From contig CAYTCV010000005.1 in the NCBI GenBank assembly GCA_964436465.1, forward strand, positions 11,307 through 75,306: a DNA stretch of 64,000 bases, written 5' to 3'. Below, in pieces: positions 22,734 through 31,453 of the stretch; within the stretch, counting starts at the first letter, position 1; every line of letters starts with the position of its first letter. The notes under the pieces are model-generated. The model was not told where the DNA came from, did not search any database, and saw only the letters and a program-made list of their open reading frames with translations. This DNA comes from RBG-13-66-14 sp964436465 (GTDB taxonomy: Bacteria; RBG-13-66-14). The translations under genes were made by a program, and so were the position numbers.

Positions 22734-23624
22734 TCAGCTCCCGCCCTGTTCCCGGGTCCGGTGTTTCTTGACGAGCCGACTACCGTAGTAGGCGAGGTTG
22801 CCGAATAAAATCAGAATCACAATCAGCACGTGGACCACCATCTGGGCCACCATCCCCCGCATGGCGTCGCCGGGCCGGTTGATAAGCTTCTCGTATTCGG
22901 CGGCCCCCTTGAGACCGCCCAGGATGCCCTCCATCTGGCCCGTCTGCATGTAGGCGTAGAACTCGGGCGCGCTCACCGCCGTGCAGCCGACGAGCACGGG
23001 AATGCCGAAGGGGGTGTGGGCGTAAGAGACCCAATCCACGGGCAGGGAGGTCCCGGAGACCGTGACGAGCAACCCCATGTCCGCGAAGGAGTGGATGCCG
23101 GCCATCATGGGGTAGTCGTCCAGGGGGAATCCGTAGAAATCGGTGGGGTAGGCCCGCCGGATTTCTTCGCCGAGCTGGAGGATGACCGCCTCATACCCCG
23201 ACCGAAAACCCAGGTAAACCCAGTCCACGCCCATCGTTATCCGCCTGTCCTCCCCGGCCTTGGCGTACTGAGCGTTCAACTCATCTTGGGCTTCGAGCAT
23301 CAGCCGCTCGCCGATGGAGGCCCCCTCGACCAGCAGGGTCATTCCGATGACGTTGACCCCCCGGCGCAGGGCGTGACGGATGGTGGCGGCCATGATGGGC
23401 TCCAGCTCCGGCAGCGTGCTCGGGTCCAGGTCCATCGAGACCAGGATGGTGGAACCGGGCGGCAGGTCGTTGATGGCCTTGTAGAAACGGGCGGCCGGAG
23501 TGGTGATGGACACGTCAACGGAAAAGGGGCCCAAAAGGGAAACAATCACCCCCACCGCAATCAGGAGGTATATCCAGCGGCGGTCGAGCTTGGTCAGCCC
23601 GTCGAACACGCCTTCCCAGGACAA
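22734..23624 (-). CDS. GGLKG-family membrane protein, paralogue 2
   Basis: 296 residues, closest to paralogue 1. N-terminal KLDRRWIYL plus helix (about 15-37), then MDLDPSTLPELEPIM, GFRSGYEAVILQLGEEI, HSFADMG, FGIPVLVGCTAVSAPEFYAYMQT, ILGGLKGAAEYE, C-terminal helix (about 262-282) and a charged tail. Three bases separate it from each neighbour, showing a tight operon. The central domain reads as Rossmann-like strands and helices, without a recognisable nucleotide-binding loop. Confidence 0.85.
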   Translation of the reverse strand: MSWEGVFDGLTKLDRRWIYLLIAVGVIVSLLGPFSVDVSITTPAARFYKAINDLPPGSTILVSMDLDPSTLPELEPIMAATIRHALRRGVNVIGMTLLVEGASIGERLMLEAQDELNAQYAKAGEDRRITMGVDWVYLGFRSGYEAVILQLGEEIRRAYPTDFYGFPLDDYPMMAGIHSFADMGLLVTVSGTSLPVDWVSYAHTPFGIPVLVGCTAVSAPEFYAYMQTGQMEGILGGLKGAAEYEKLINRPGDAMRGMVAQMVVHVLIVILILFGNLAYYGSRLVKKHRTREQGGS

Positions 23625-23627
23625 GCC

Positions 23628-24536
23628 TCAGGCTCCGTGGCTGTCGGTCCCCGGACCGGGTGAAGGTGAAGGATGACGGGCTTTACGGAACCGGTCGGCG
23701 AAGAAGGCGATGTTGCCCAGGACTATGGCCAGAACCAACAGGGCGTGCACACCGAGCTGGGCCACCATCCCCCGGCCCGCGGCACCCGGACTATTCGTTA
23801 TCCGCTCGTACTCGGCGGCTCCCTTGAGCCCCCCCAGAAGCCCGGCCATCTGTCCGGTCTGCAGGTAGGCGTAGTACTGCGGGGCGCTTACCGCGGTGCA
23901 GCCCACCAGAATCGGAATGCCGAACGGCCCCCCCGCGAAGGCTATCCACACCTCCGGGGTGGACGACCAGGAGATGTCTATGGCCGCCGCCATGTCGCCG
24001 TAGTTGTGCGTGTTATCGAAGAGGGGCATCGTATCCAGGGGCGTCCCATAGAAATCGGTGGGGAAGACGTTTTTTATCTCCTCGCCCAGGGAGATGATGA
24101 CGGAGCTGAATCCCGCCCGAAAGCCCAGGAGCGCATAGTCCACCCCGGATTCCAGCGGCTCACCGCGCCCGGTCCGGGCCACACTGTCGTTTATCTCGCC
24201 CGTCACCTGGTTCAACAGGCGCTCGGAGATGGCTACCCCCTCCATCTGGAGAGAGATGATGACGACCGGCTGGCCCCGGCCGAAGGCGTGCCGCAGGATG
24301 GCTACAATCATCGGCTCCAGCTCGGGCAGCCCCGCCGGGGGGGTGTCCACGGCCAACAGGATGGGCTTGGAGGGGTCGCTCTGGTGGATGACGCGGTAGA
24401 AGTCGTCCACCGGCTTGGTGATTTTCACTCCGACCGAGAAGGGCCCGACCAGGGCTAAAACGACGACGACCGCCTCGATGAGAAATATCCAGCGGCGGTC
24501 GAGATTCAGTAAACGTTGAAGGCCGGAACTGGCCAT
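23628..24536 (-). CDS. GGLKG-family membrane protein, paralogue 3
   Basis: 302 residues and the most diverged of the four. It keeps NLDRRWIFL plus helix, PAGLPELEPMI, GFRAGFSSVIISLGEEI, HNYGDM, FGIPILVGCTAVSAPQYYAYLQT, LLGGLKGAAEYE and a C-terminal helix. It lacks the MDLxPST motif start (AVDTPPAG instead). The tail is Pro/Ser/His-rich. It lies 173 bases downstream of a multispanning membrane protein gene of the same cluster. Confidence 0.84.
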   Translation of the reverse strand: MASSGLQRLLNLDRRWIFLIEAVVVVLALVGPFSVGVKITKPVDDFYRVIHQSDPSKPILLAVDTPPAGLPELEPMIVAILRHAFGRGQPVVIISLQMEGVAISERLLNQVTGEINDSVARTGRGEPLESGVDYALLGFRAGFSSVIISLGEEIKNVFPTDFYGTPLDTMPLFDNTHNYGDMAAAIDISWSSTPEVWIAFAGGPFGIPILVGCTAVSAPQYYAYLQTGQMAGLLGGLKGAAEYERITNSPGAAGRGMVAQLGVHALLVLAIVLGNIAFFADRFRKARHPSPSPGPGTDSHGA

Positions 24537-24709
24537 GGCCTGCCGGGAATGACCGTTTGAAAAACGGGTGAAGAAAAGGTTGCCGAATGCCTGCTCATCA
24601 ACGCTCCGACAACCTCTGAAATGACGGGCCTCTTAAAAATCCGTGAACTACACTTCGTCCGCCGCTCCCCGCGATTTTATTGGAAAAACGCCCCCCGCGG
24701 TTCCCGCGG

Positions 24710-25501
24710 TTACTTGGGCAGGCCGAGCCAGTCGAAGAGGAGGAAGTGGACCCGACCGATTAGGAGCGAAACGCGGGCCATGACGGTGTAGCCGAAGCTG
24801 GCGCCGAAGCCTATCATCAGGAACCAGATGCCGACGCGCGCGGCGCCGCCCAGGACACCCTTGTGCTCCATCGAGAAGAAGAAGTACGCCAGGGTGCACA
24901 GCGTGCCGACGATGAACAACGGCCCGGAGATGGCGTCGAAGAATGTGCTTATCCCCGGCGCGGCGAAGAAATCCCGCCAGGCGTCGATGGAGAAGAGCGG
25001 CACCACAAGAGCGCCGTGGTCCTGGACGAATGTACCGCGGAGCTGAGAGATGACGCGGGCCTGAAGGGCGTTCGGGATGGCGATACCGGAATTGGCGCCC
25101 AGGATGAAGGCCAGGGAGTAGCGGCTTATCCACGAGATTTTCGGGATGAAGCGGGTGAACAGCAGCAGACCCAGGATGACGGGAATCAGAAGGAGGATGA
25201 GGGCTACGATGGGGGCGAAGTCCTCCAGAATCGGCGGGAGGGAGGCCATGCCCTGGGTGTCGGCGTAGGCCTGGAACTCGGCCGGGGTGAGGGCGAGCTT
25301 GTTGAGCGTGACGCCGAAGGGGACTAAGAAGTCCTCCACAATCACGTTGTGGTACAGCACGGCGGTGTAATACCCCGCGCCGAGCCCCACCATGACGTGC
25401 TCCGCGAGCTTGTAAAAGGGGTTGTCCTTGTAGAGGAATGAGTAGACGAACAAGGTGAATATCGCCGCCACCCAAATCCAGATATCAAGGGAGATGTTCA
25501 A
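24710..25501 (-). CDS. Multispanning membrane protein of the GGLKG cluster
   Basis: 263 residues with about six or seven hydrophobic helices. N-terminal MNISLDIWIWVAAIFTLFVYSFLYKDNPFYKLAEHVMVGLGAGYYTA is strikingly regular, with a central PKISWISRYSLAFILGANSGIAIPNALQARVISQL segment. It has no recognised transporter or enzyme motif. It is located between paralogues 3 and 4, so it is probably a membrane partner of the tethered alpha/beta proteins. GGGG upstream of ATG 25501 may serve as ribosome site. Confidence 0.8.
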   Translation of the reverse strand: MNISLDIWIWVAAIFTLFVYSFLYKDNPFYKLAEHVMVGLGAGYYTAVLYHNVIVEDFLVPFGVTLNKLALTPAEFQAYADTQGMASLPPILEDFAPIVALILLLIPVILGLLLFTRFIPKISWISRYSLAFILGANSGIAIPNALQARVISQLRGTFVQDHGALVVPLFSIDAWRDFFAAPGISTFFDAISGPLFIVGTLCTLAYFFFSMEHKGVLGGAARVGIWFLMIGFGASFGYTVMARVSLLIGRVHFLLFDWLGLPK

Positions 25502-25677
25502 CGTCCACCCCTCTTTTTAACTTTTTCTAAAGCCTTATCCTCGCGGTTCAACGGCCGCAACGTCGCGAATGTCAGGCTTCACCGTCTCTAAACACCGTCA
25601 CAGGTCCGGCGGAGATAAACTCGTCGTAGGGCTTAATCGTCGCAGATTGACTATTCAGCCGCTATTTCCAAGGGCTG

Positions 25678-26571
25678 TTACTTCGTAGCGGCTTTTTCGC
25701 GGTCCTTCCTGGCGCGGGTGACGAAGTAGGCGATGTTGCCCATCACGATGAAGGCCACGATGACGATGTGTATCCACTGCTGGGCGAGCATGCCCTTGGT
25801 CGCGGCCCCATCGTAGTTCAGGAGCCTCTCGTACTCGGCGGCGCCCTTGAGCCCGCCCAACAGGCCCGCCATCTGCCCGGTCTGCGTGTAGGCGTAGTAC
25901 TGGGGCGCGCTGACCGCGGTGACGCCGACGAGGATGGGGATACCGTACGGGGCGCCGGCGTAGGACACCCAAATCTCCGGCATCTGGGTACCCGACACGT
26001 TCACCACCGCCCGCATGTCATCGTAGTTGTGAATGCTCTTCATCATCGGCAGTGTATCGAGGTAGCTCCCGTAGAAATCCGCGGGGAAGGCCACCCGAAT
26101 TTCGTTGCCGAGCTGGAGAATGACGGCGTCGCCGCCGGCGCGGAAGCCGAGGTAGACCCAGTCCTCACCCATGCGGATGCGCCGCTCATCACCCGCCGCC
26201 TCGTACTTGGCGTTAAGCTCGTCGGTCACCTCAAGCATGATGCGCTCGGCGATGGAGGGGGCGTCGGGCAAGAGCGTGAGTGTGATGACTTTCAGACCTC
26301 GGTCGAGGGCGTGATAGACCGTGGCCTTGAGCATCGGTTCCAGCTCGGGCAGCGTGCTCGGCCCCAGGTCCATCGAGACCAGGATGACCGACCCCGTCGG
26401 GGAGCTCTCGATGACGTCGAAGAAATTCTGCACCGGCGTGGTAATCCCGATGGAGAGTTTGATGGGGAGGATGAGCGCCGCGACGACCACGATTCCGATG
26501 ACCAGGAAAATCCACCGTCGGTCTATAACCAGCAGCTTCTCGAACAGGGTTTTTTTCATCGTTTGACTCAC
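25678..26571 (-). CDS. GGLKG-family membrane protein, paralogue 4
   Basis: 297 residues (an ATG at codon 5 is an alternative start). VIDRRWIFL plus helix (about 19-38), then ILVSMDLGPSTLPELEPML, GFRAGGDAVILQLGNEI, HNYDDM, YGIPILVGVTAVSAPQYYAYTQT, LLGGLKGAAEYE, helix and a charged tail. It is separated from the other three copies by the multispanning gene, so the family expanded within one locus. Gap to the upstream membrane gene is 82 bases. Confidence 0.85.
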   Translation of the reverse strand: MSQTMKKTLFEKLLVIDRRWIFLVIGIVVVAALILPIKLSIGITTPVQNFFDVIESSPTGSVILVSMDLGPSTLPELEPMLKATVYHALDRGLKVITLTLLPDAPSIAERIMLEVTDELNAKYEAAGDERRIRMGEDWVYLGFRAGGDAVILQLGNEIRVAFPADFYGSYLDTLPMMKSIHNYDDMRAVVNVSGTQMPEIWVSYAGAPYGIPILVGVTAVSAPQYYAYTQTGQMAGLLGGLKGAAEYERLLNYDGAATKGMLAQQWIHIVIVAFIVMGNIAYFVTRARKDREKAATK

Positions 26572-26653
26572 CTCTGCCGGTTTGTTACCGGGGGGCCGGA
26601 ATTCCCGGGGGGTCGTTTTCTATCCCCGCGGACCCCAGGACCGGGAAGCCCGC

Positions 26654-27262
26654 TTACTCGCCACCGAGATAGCTCCGTTCGATGCCGAGCACGATTTTCA
26701 ACGCCGTGGCAATAATCCCCAGGCCGACGCCGATGACGATACCGCGCTGCGCAGCGCCGTTGGGAATCTCTAAAATCCACTCCGTGACTTTGGATAACCA
26801 GTCCACGTCAATGACGCGCCCCAGCATGATGATTACCGCGGCGCCCAACAGGAGCGTCGCCTCCTTACTTCGGGCGCGGAAGGCCCGGAAGGCGGCCGAT
26901 GCGATGAAGAAGGCCAGGAGGCTGAACATGGTCGCCTCCATCGGCGCCTGGAGATAATCGAAGAGCCGGCGGAAGAGCGTCCCCTCGTCGATGCCCCCGA
27001 ACAGCCCCACGATGGCCATAACCAGGAAGCTGGCGATGGCCACGGCGTTGAAGGCCCAGCCGGGGACCTGCCGAATCATCTTGTTGCCGTGGTTGCGCAA
27101 GAAGCTGGCGATGCCGAGACCGATGGCGAAGGCCGACAGCAGTCGCAGCCAGGCCAGCATCTGCTCGCGCAGGCCCTGAATCACCGGGTCCATGATGACG
27201 TAGGAGAGTGCCCCGAAGAGACCGGCGACCAGAGCAATCACAAGCGGGATTTGTCTGCGCAC
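26654..27262 (-). CDS. Multispanning membrane protein of the GGLKG cluster (second)
   Basis: 202 residues with about five or six hydrophobic helices (MRRQIPLVIALVAGLFGALSY; LLSAFAIGLGIASFL; AFNAVAIASFLVMAIVGLFGG; and others). No family is recognised. The start lies 113 bases after the stop of the FnIII/DUF6754-like gene on the same strand. It has no similarity by eye to the other multispanning protein of the cluster. Confidence 0.78.
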   Translation of the reverse strand: MRRQIPLVIALVAGLFGALSYVIMDPVIQGLREQMLAWLRLLSAFAIGLGIASFLRNHGNKMIRQVPGWAFNAVAIASFLVMAIVGLFGGIDEGTLFRRLFDYLQAPMEATMFSLLAFFIASAAFRAFRARSKEATLLLGAAVIIMLGRVIDVDWLSKVTEWILEIPNGAAQRGIVIGVGLGIIATALKIVLGIERSYLGGE

Positions 27263-27375
27263 TTATCTCCTTTTGCCGTAAATCACGGGCGGCGTTCCGA
27301 CACGGTGAAGCCGTTTACACTGCGCCGGCAGTTTACCCCGCGTTAGCGGAAACCTTTCATCCGTCCCGAGCGCCC

Positions 27376-28641
27376 CTACCCGACGATGAACAGGTCGGAG
27401 AACCAGGTGGTGAAGAAACTGGTTATAACCCCGATGACGATGAGCACGCCGATGATGAACTTGGCCCAGTCCTGCCCCTTCAGCCCGCCCAGCAGAAGCG
27501 GTTCGCGGCTCATGTAGGCGCTCGCCGCGTAGAGCTCCTCGCCCATGATGCAGTAGTCGCAGGCGGTGATGAAGAACGGAATCTGCACGACGGCGTCGGT
27601 GCCGGCGATTTGAATCGCCCCGGTGGATGCGCCGGTCTCGGCCAGAATCAGCGACTCGGCGAAGAACATCCCCATGTAGAAATTCGTCGCCGGCTTCTCG
27701 CGCAGCATGATGCCGTTGATGGCCGCGGCGTAGGCAAACTGGGACTGGGTGACGAAATAGATGTCGTTGGGGTTGTAAGCGTCGGGACGGCCCGAGTCGA
27801 GGTAGGCTTCCTTGACCACCTCGCGCTCGACGGCCATGACGATGGGGTCGTAGCACGGGACGATTAGCCGGATTTCGTAGATGGCGGCCTTGCGGGCGAC
27901 CTGGCCCAGGATGTTCACCGCGGCGATGGTGGCCACGTCGGCCATGGTCGAAAGTCCCGAGACGTAGAGGATGGGCTTGCCCATCTCCGTGGCACGCCCC
28001 AGGGCCTCCTCGACGGCGTCCAGACCGGCTATTCGCCGGATGAAAAGTTCCTTCCCCTTGCGGGCGCTGTAGATGAAGTACACCAGAAGGAGCGTCAGGA
28101 GGACGATGCCGATGAGCGTGTTCCAGCGCTGGGAGTGGAAGAAATGGGAGCGGGCCGTGGCGGGCTCGCTCGGCCGGGAGTAGGAGAGGGCAACGCCGTT
28201 GCTGGCCGCCACTATGTAAACGTAGGTGTGGTCGGGCTCGCAGGTGGAATCGGTGTAGGACGACGTACCGGCCCCGACCTCGTCTACCACGGCGAAGTCC
28301 GTTTCGGCCCCCTCGCCCGACTCGGGATTGGGAACCTCCTTGCGCTGGATGATGTACGAGTCGACGTTGTTCTGGCCGTTGCCATCGTCGAGGGAGCGCG
28401 TCCAGCTCAAGGCGAGGCGGTTACCGGTGTCGTCGGGCACGTCCACGGCCCGAACCAGGAGCGGCGGGGCCGAGGGGAGGTCCACCAAGGGGTAGAGGTA
28501 CTCCGTCGACTGCGCCAAAACGGATAGGGGGGTTAAAAGAAGTACCGCCAGGACGACGTGTGTGCGACCGAAGGGATGCCCGTTCCTACCGTTGATTCTA
28601 CGGCATCCCGTCCCCCCGGAGCGGTGTGAACCGCCGGCCAT
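27376..28641 (-). CDS. FnIII plus DUF6754-like membrane protein heading the GGLKG cluster
   Basis: 421 residues from ATG 28641, with AAGGAG upstream. A long basic N-region precedes a signal peptide (VVLAVLLLTPLSVLAQ). Residues about 60-165 are a fibronectin type III domain (APPLLVRAVDVPDDTGNRLALSWTRS ... DHTYVYIVAAS). One helix follows (about 175-193), then an alpha/beta domain I associate with DUF6754 (KPILYVSGLSTMADVATIAAVNILGQ) and a final helix. LLLGGLKGQDW just before that helix matches the LGGLKGAAEYE block of the four paralogues, so it is a distant relative with an added exposed FnIII domain. It is the first gene of the unit. Confidence 0.84.
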   Translation of the reverse strand: MAGGSHRSGGTGCRRINGRNGHPFGRTHVVLAVLLLTPLSVLAQSTEYLYPLVDLPSAPPLLVRAVDVPDDTGNRLALSWTRSLDDGNGQNNVDSYIIQRKEVPNPESGEGAETDFAVVDEVGAGTSSYTDSTCEPDHTYVYIVAASNGVALSYSRPSEPATARSHFFHSQRWNTLIGIVLLTLLLVYFIYSARKGKELFIRRIAGLDAVEEALGRATEMGKPILYVSGLSTMADVATIAAVNILGQVARKAAIYEIRLIVPCYDPIVMAVEREVVKEAYLDSGRPDAYNPNDIYFVTQSQFAYAAAINGIMLREKPATNFYMGMFFAESLILAETGASTGAIQIAGTDAVVQIPFFITACDYCIMGEELYAASAYMSREPLLLGGLKGQDWAKFIIGVLIVIGVITSFFTTWFSDLFIVG

Positions 28642-28659
28642 AGCGCTCCTTTGGAGATG

Positions 28660-28683
28660 GTTATCGCAAACGTGCTTGATAAC
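28660..28683. promoter_or_regulatory. Inverted repeat upstream of the membrane cluster
   Basis: GTTATC, a 12-base spacer with central ACGT, then GATAAC. It lies about 18 bases before the ATG at 28641 (minus strand), just ahead of the ribosome site. It could be an operator or a leader hairpin. Evidence is the symmetry only. Confidence 0.35.
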
Positions 28684-28732
28684 GGTCCGAGTTTACCAAA
28701 GCCTCTGTGGAGTGTCAACGCCCGTTCTTCAC

Positions 28733-30346
28733 TCACATCCCCTTGGGTTTAATGGGGGATACAACCACGGCCCCGGCATCGAGACACCGCTCGACCGCCT
28801 CCCCTTCCAGGGCGTAGAAAGTGAAGTACAGGTCCGGGGCGGTTTGAACCATCATCGGCCTGTACAGCTCTGCCAGGCGCGGGTCGGAGAGCACGGTCCG
28901 GTTGGGGTAGGAGAGCCGCACGAAGGTGTAGCCCGGGACGGCGTACTCGCCCTCGAGCCACGCTTCCACCTCTTTATAATGGCTGGAGTTGGGATTGATG
29001 ACGACCACCCACGGTTTCTCGCGGAACACCAGGTCCGCGTCGCAGACGAAGTGCCCCATCATCCCCTCCTCGCTCCTGGACCCTTCCAGGGCCGCCCGGG
29101 CGTTGCACAGACCGGCGAAATCGAGGTTGGGGAGCCCCGACGCGTAGGGCAGGGCGCCCGCGGAACCGCTCGCGATAAGGGTCCCCGATGGCAACGCCCC
29201 TTTCAGGAACTCGCCGGAGATGATTTTCCGATTATTGTGCAACAGGTCCGCAGGCGACGACCAACGCTCCAGTGTCGGCCCAATCCCGGCAATGACGCCC
29301 CACAGGACCGCCAAACCGGCTAAAAGTCCGGGGATGAACCGCCGCACGGAGACCAGCTCCCGCAACTCACCCAAGCCCAGCGTCGCCCACAGGGCGAGAA
29401 TCGCCGCGTAGGGCGCCATGAACCGGAAATGCCCCATATAATCCCCGCCGGAGTAGATGACGAACACGGCGCTCCCGGCCAGCATCACGGCCAGCAGGGT
29501 CGCGTCGGCCCGCTTGAAGCGGCGGACGAGCGCGAATACACCGGCGATTCCGAGCACCAGCGGAGGTCGAAAAACCGCCCAGGAGAAAATGTACCCGAGG
29601 CCGCCCTTGAGCTGGTAGAGCGACCCTCCGGCCTTGACGACGGCGGACAGAGACCACCACAGGCCGTAGTAGAGCCGGCGGAAGACGAACTGCCCCGCGA
29701 CCAGACCCAGGGCGGGGATGAGGTCGCGCCAGTCGGACCCGGTTGGGATTTTACGCCACCGGCAGTAGAGTTGGTGGGCGACGAACAGCGGGATGAAACC
29801 GAGCCCCTCGGGCCGCGTCAGCGCGGCCAGGCCGAGGAAGAGCCCGGTCCAGGGGAACCGACCCGGCTTGTCGCGGAGGTGAAAGTAAACGGCGCAGGCC
29901 AAGAGAAGCCCGAAGAAGACCGTTTCCAGCCCGGAGCCGGCCCAGTAAACCAGAGAAAAGGACGCGGCCGCGAGGCCCGGCGCCGCCAGGGGAAGCCAGC
30001 GACTGTCGGGAAGGGACCTCTTCGCCAGGCGCCAAACGACGTAGAGGAGCAGGGCGCCGGACAGGATGCCCAGCGCGGGGGCGGCGTGCTCCGGCGGGAT
30101 GCCCAACCAGGCGAAGGGGGCCAGGAGGAGAATCCAGAGGAGATTGGAGTAGCCCTCGTCGTAGACGCCGGGGTTATAGACCAGCCCGTGACCCCGGACG
30201 AGGTTCTGCACGTAACGGAAGGAAATGAAGGCGTCTTCGTTTAAAAAAAAGCAGGATGCGGCCCACGACGTCCACAGGACCACGATGGCCAGGAAGACCA
30301 GGTGGGGTACGAGGTCCCGGTTCGGTCCGTGCTCAAGCTCGGTCAT
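28733..30346 (-). CDS. GT-C-type membrane glycosyltransferase (ZomB/AftB-like)
   Basis: 537 residues with about ten or eleven helices. The N-terminal luminal loop FFLNEDAFISFRYVQNLVRGHGLVYNPG carries the acidic (E/D)D pair expected of lipid-linked-sugar-dependent GT-C enzymes and is the pattern I recall from ZomB and mycobacterial AftB-like proteins. Later SGLETVFFGLLL and LTRPEGL are also typical. The soluble C-terminal part (about 390-537) is periplasmic. It probably moves a sugar from a polyprenyl phosphate onto an envelope glycan. It is followed on the same strand by the membrane cluster after 91 bases, with no clear terminator. Confidence 0.8.
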   Translation of the reverse strand: MTELEHGPNRDLVPHLVFLAIVVLWTSWAASCFFLNEDAFISFRYVQNLVRGHGLVYNPGVYDEGYSNLLWILLLAPFAWLGIPPEHAAPALGILSGALLLYVVWRLAKRSLPDSRWLPLAAPGLAAASFSLVYWAGSGLETVFFGLLLACAVYFHLRDKPGRFPWTGLFLGLAALTRPEGLGFIPLFVAHQLYCRWRKIPTGSDWRDLIPALGLVAGQFVFRRLYYGLWWSLSAVVKAGGSLYQLKGGLGYIFSWAVFRPPLVLGIAGVFALVRRFKRADATLLAVMLAGSAVFVIYSGGDYMGHFRFMAPYAAILALWATLGLGELRELVSVRRFIPGLLAGLAVLWGVIAGIGPTLERWSSPADLLHNNRKIISGEFLKGALPSGTLIASGSAGALPYASGLPNLDFAGLCNARAALEGSRSEEGMMGHFVCDADLVFREKPWVVVINPNSSHYKEVEAWLEGEYAVPGYTFVRLSYPNRTVLSDPRLAELYRPMMVQTAPDLYFTFYALEGEAVERCLDAGAVVVSPIKPKGM

Positions 30347-30394
30347 GTCCGGTCCGCCGCTCGGGCCGTATTGCTTCTCGCTCTTTACAATCTT

Positions 30395-30416
30395 GGGGGA
30401 CGGGCTCCGGTCCCCC
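30395..30416. repeat. Intergenic palindrome
   Basis: GGGGGAC, an 8-base spacer, GTCCCCC, between fabD and the GT-C gene. It resembles family A palindromes in arm composition but lacks the TGTAGGG flank. Confidence 0.5.
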
Positions 30417-30434
30417 GCTGAGCTACCGCCGGCC

Positions 30435-31385
30435 TCAGAGTGAGCCCGGCTTCCCCAGCTCCGCCCGCGTGCTCTCCAGGCCCGCCGGGTCGCCGACGCC
30501 CAGGACCCGGATTCCGGGTGCGCAACGCTTCAACAGACCCGCGATGACGTTCCCGTTCCCGAACTCCACCGCGAGCTCCACGCCCACCCCCTCCAGGTAA
30601 CGCGCGTCGGCCAGCCAGAGTACCGGCTCGTTGACCTGGCGAGCCAACGTTTGGGGGATTTCGTCCAAACCGTCCGCCGGTTTTCCGGTGACGTTCGTAG
30701 CAACGGGAAATTTTGGGCGATTGAACGTGTATTTCGCCAACTCACCCGTGAGCGCGATAGCGGCATCCGTTACCAGCGAGGTATGGAAGGGGCCGCTCAC
30801 GTTCAACAGGACCGCCCGCTTGGCCCCCGCCCCCTTGGCCAGCTCGACGAAGCGTTCCAGGCCGGCGACCTCACCGCCGACGACCATCTGGTTCGGGGCG
30901 TTGACCGTGGCCAGCTCCACCCGTCCCGCACCCCTCGCCTCGGGGATGAGCCGGCGGACATCTCCCTCCTCCAGGCCGATGACGGCGGCCAGGGTACCGG
31001 GATTCCTGGCCGAGGCGTCGCGGATGAGCTCGCCGCGCCGGCGTACGAGGCGCAGCCCGTCCTCGAAGGAGAGCGTCCCGGCGGCGGCGTAGGCCGAGTA
31101 TTCGCCCAGGGAGTGGCCGGCGGCCGCGGTCCAGTCCAGGTCTCCCACAACCTCACGGAAACAGGCCCAGGCCGCGTAACTCACCAGGTAGATGGCCGGC
31201 TGCGTGTTCTCGGTGGCGGTCAGTTCCTCGTCCGGTCCCTCGAAGCAGAGCTTGGTTATCGAATAGCCCAGCGCGTCGTCCGCGCGTTCGAAGAGTTCCC
31301 GCGCCAGGGGGAAGGCGTCGAAGAGGGCCCGGCCCATCCCCACGGTCTGCGAGCCCTGTCCCGGAAACACGGCGGCGAGCTTCAT
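30435..31385 (-). CDS. fabD: Malonyl-CoA:ACP transacylase
   Basis: 316 residues from ATG 31385 (MKLAAVFPGQGSQ), preceded by AGGA. It loads malonate onto acyl carrier protein for fatty acid synthesis. The FPGQGSQ loop, the nucleophile elbow AAGHSLGEYSAYAAAG (Ser92) and GPFHTSL (catalytic His about 198) are all present. The usual partners fabG, acpP and fabF are not adjacent. Upstream on the same strand come a barrel protein gene and then fabH. Confidence 0.95.
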   Translation of the reverse strand: MKLAAVFPGQGSQTVGMGRALFDAFPLARELFERADDALGYSITKLCFEGPDEELTATENTQPAIYLVSYAAWACFREVVGDLDWTAAAGHSLGEYSAYAAAGTLSFEDGLRLVRRRGELIRDASARNPGTLAAVIGLEEGDVRRLIPEARGAGRVELATVNAPNQMVVGGEVAGLERFVELAKGAGAKRAVLLNVSGPFHTSLVTDAAIALTGELAKYTFNRPKFPVATNVTGKPADGLDEIPQTLARQVNEPVLWLADARYLEGVGVELAVEFGNGNVIAGLLKRCAPGIRVLGVGDPAGLESTRAELGKPGSL

Positions 31386-31453
31386 CCCGTCCTTTCGCTT
31401 TATGGATGACCCCGCCGCCGGTCGTCGGACCGGGCGGGGCAAGGTGCGTTTCT

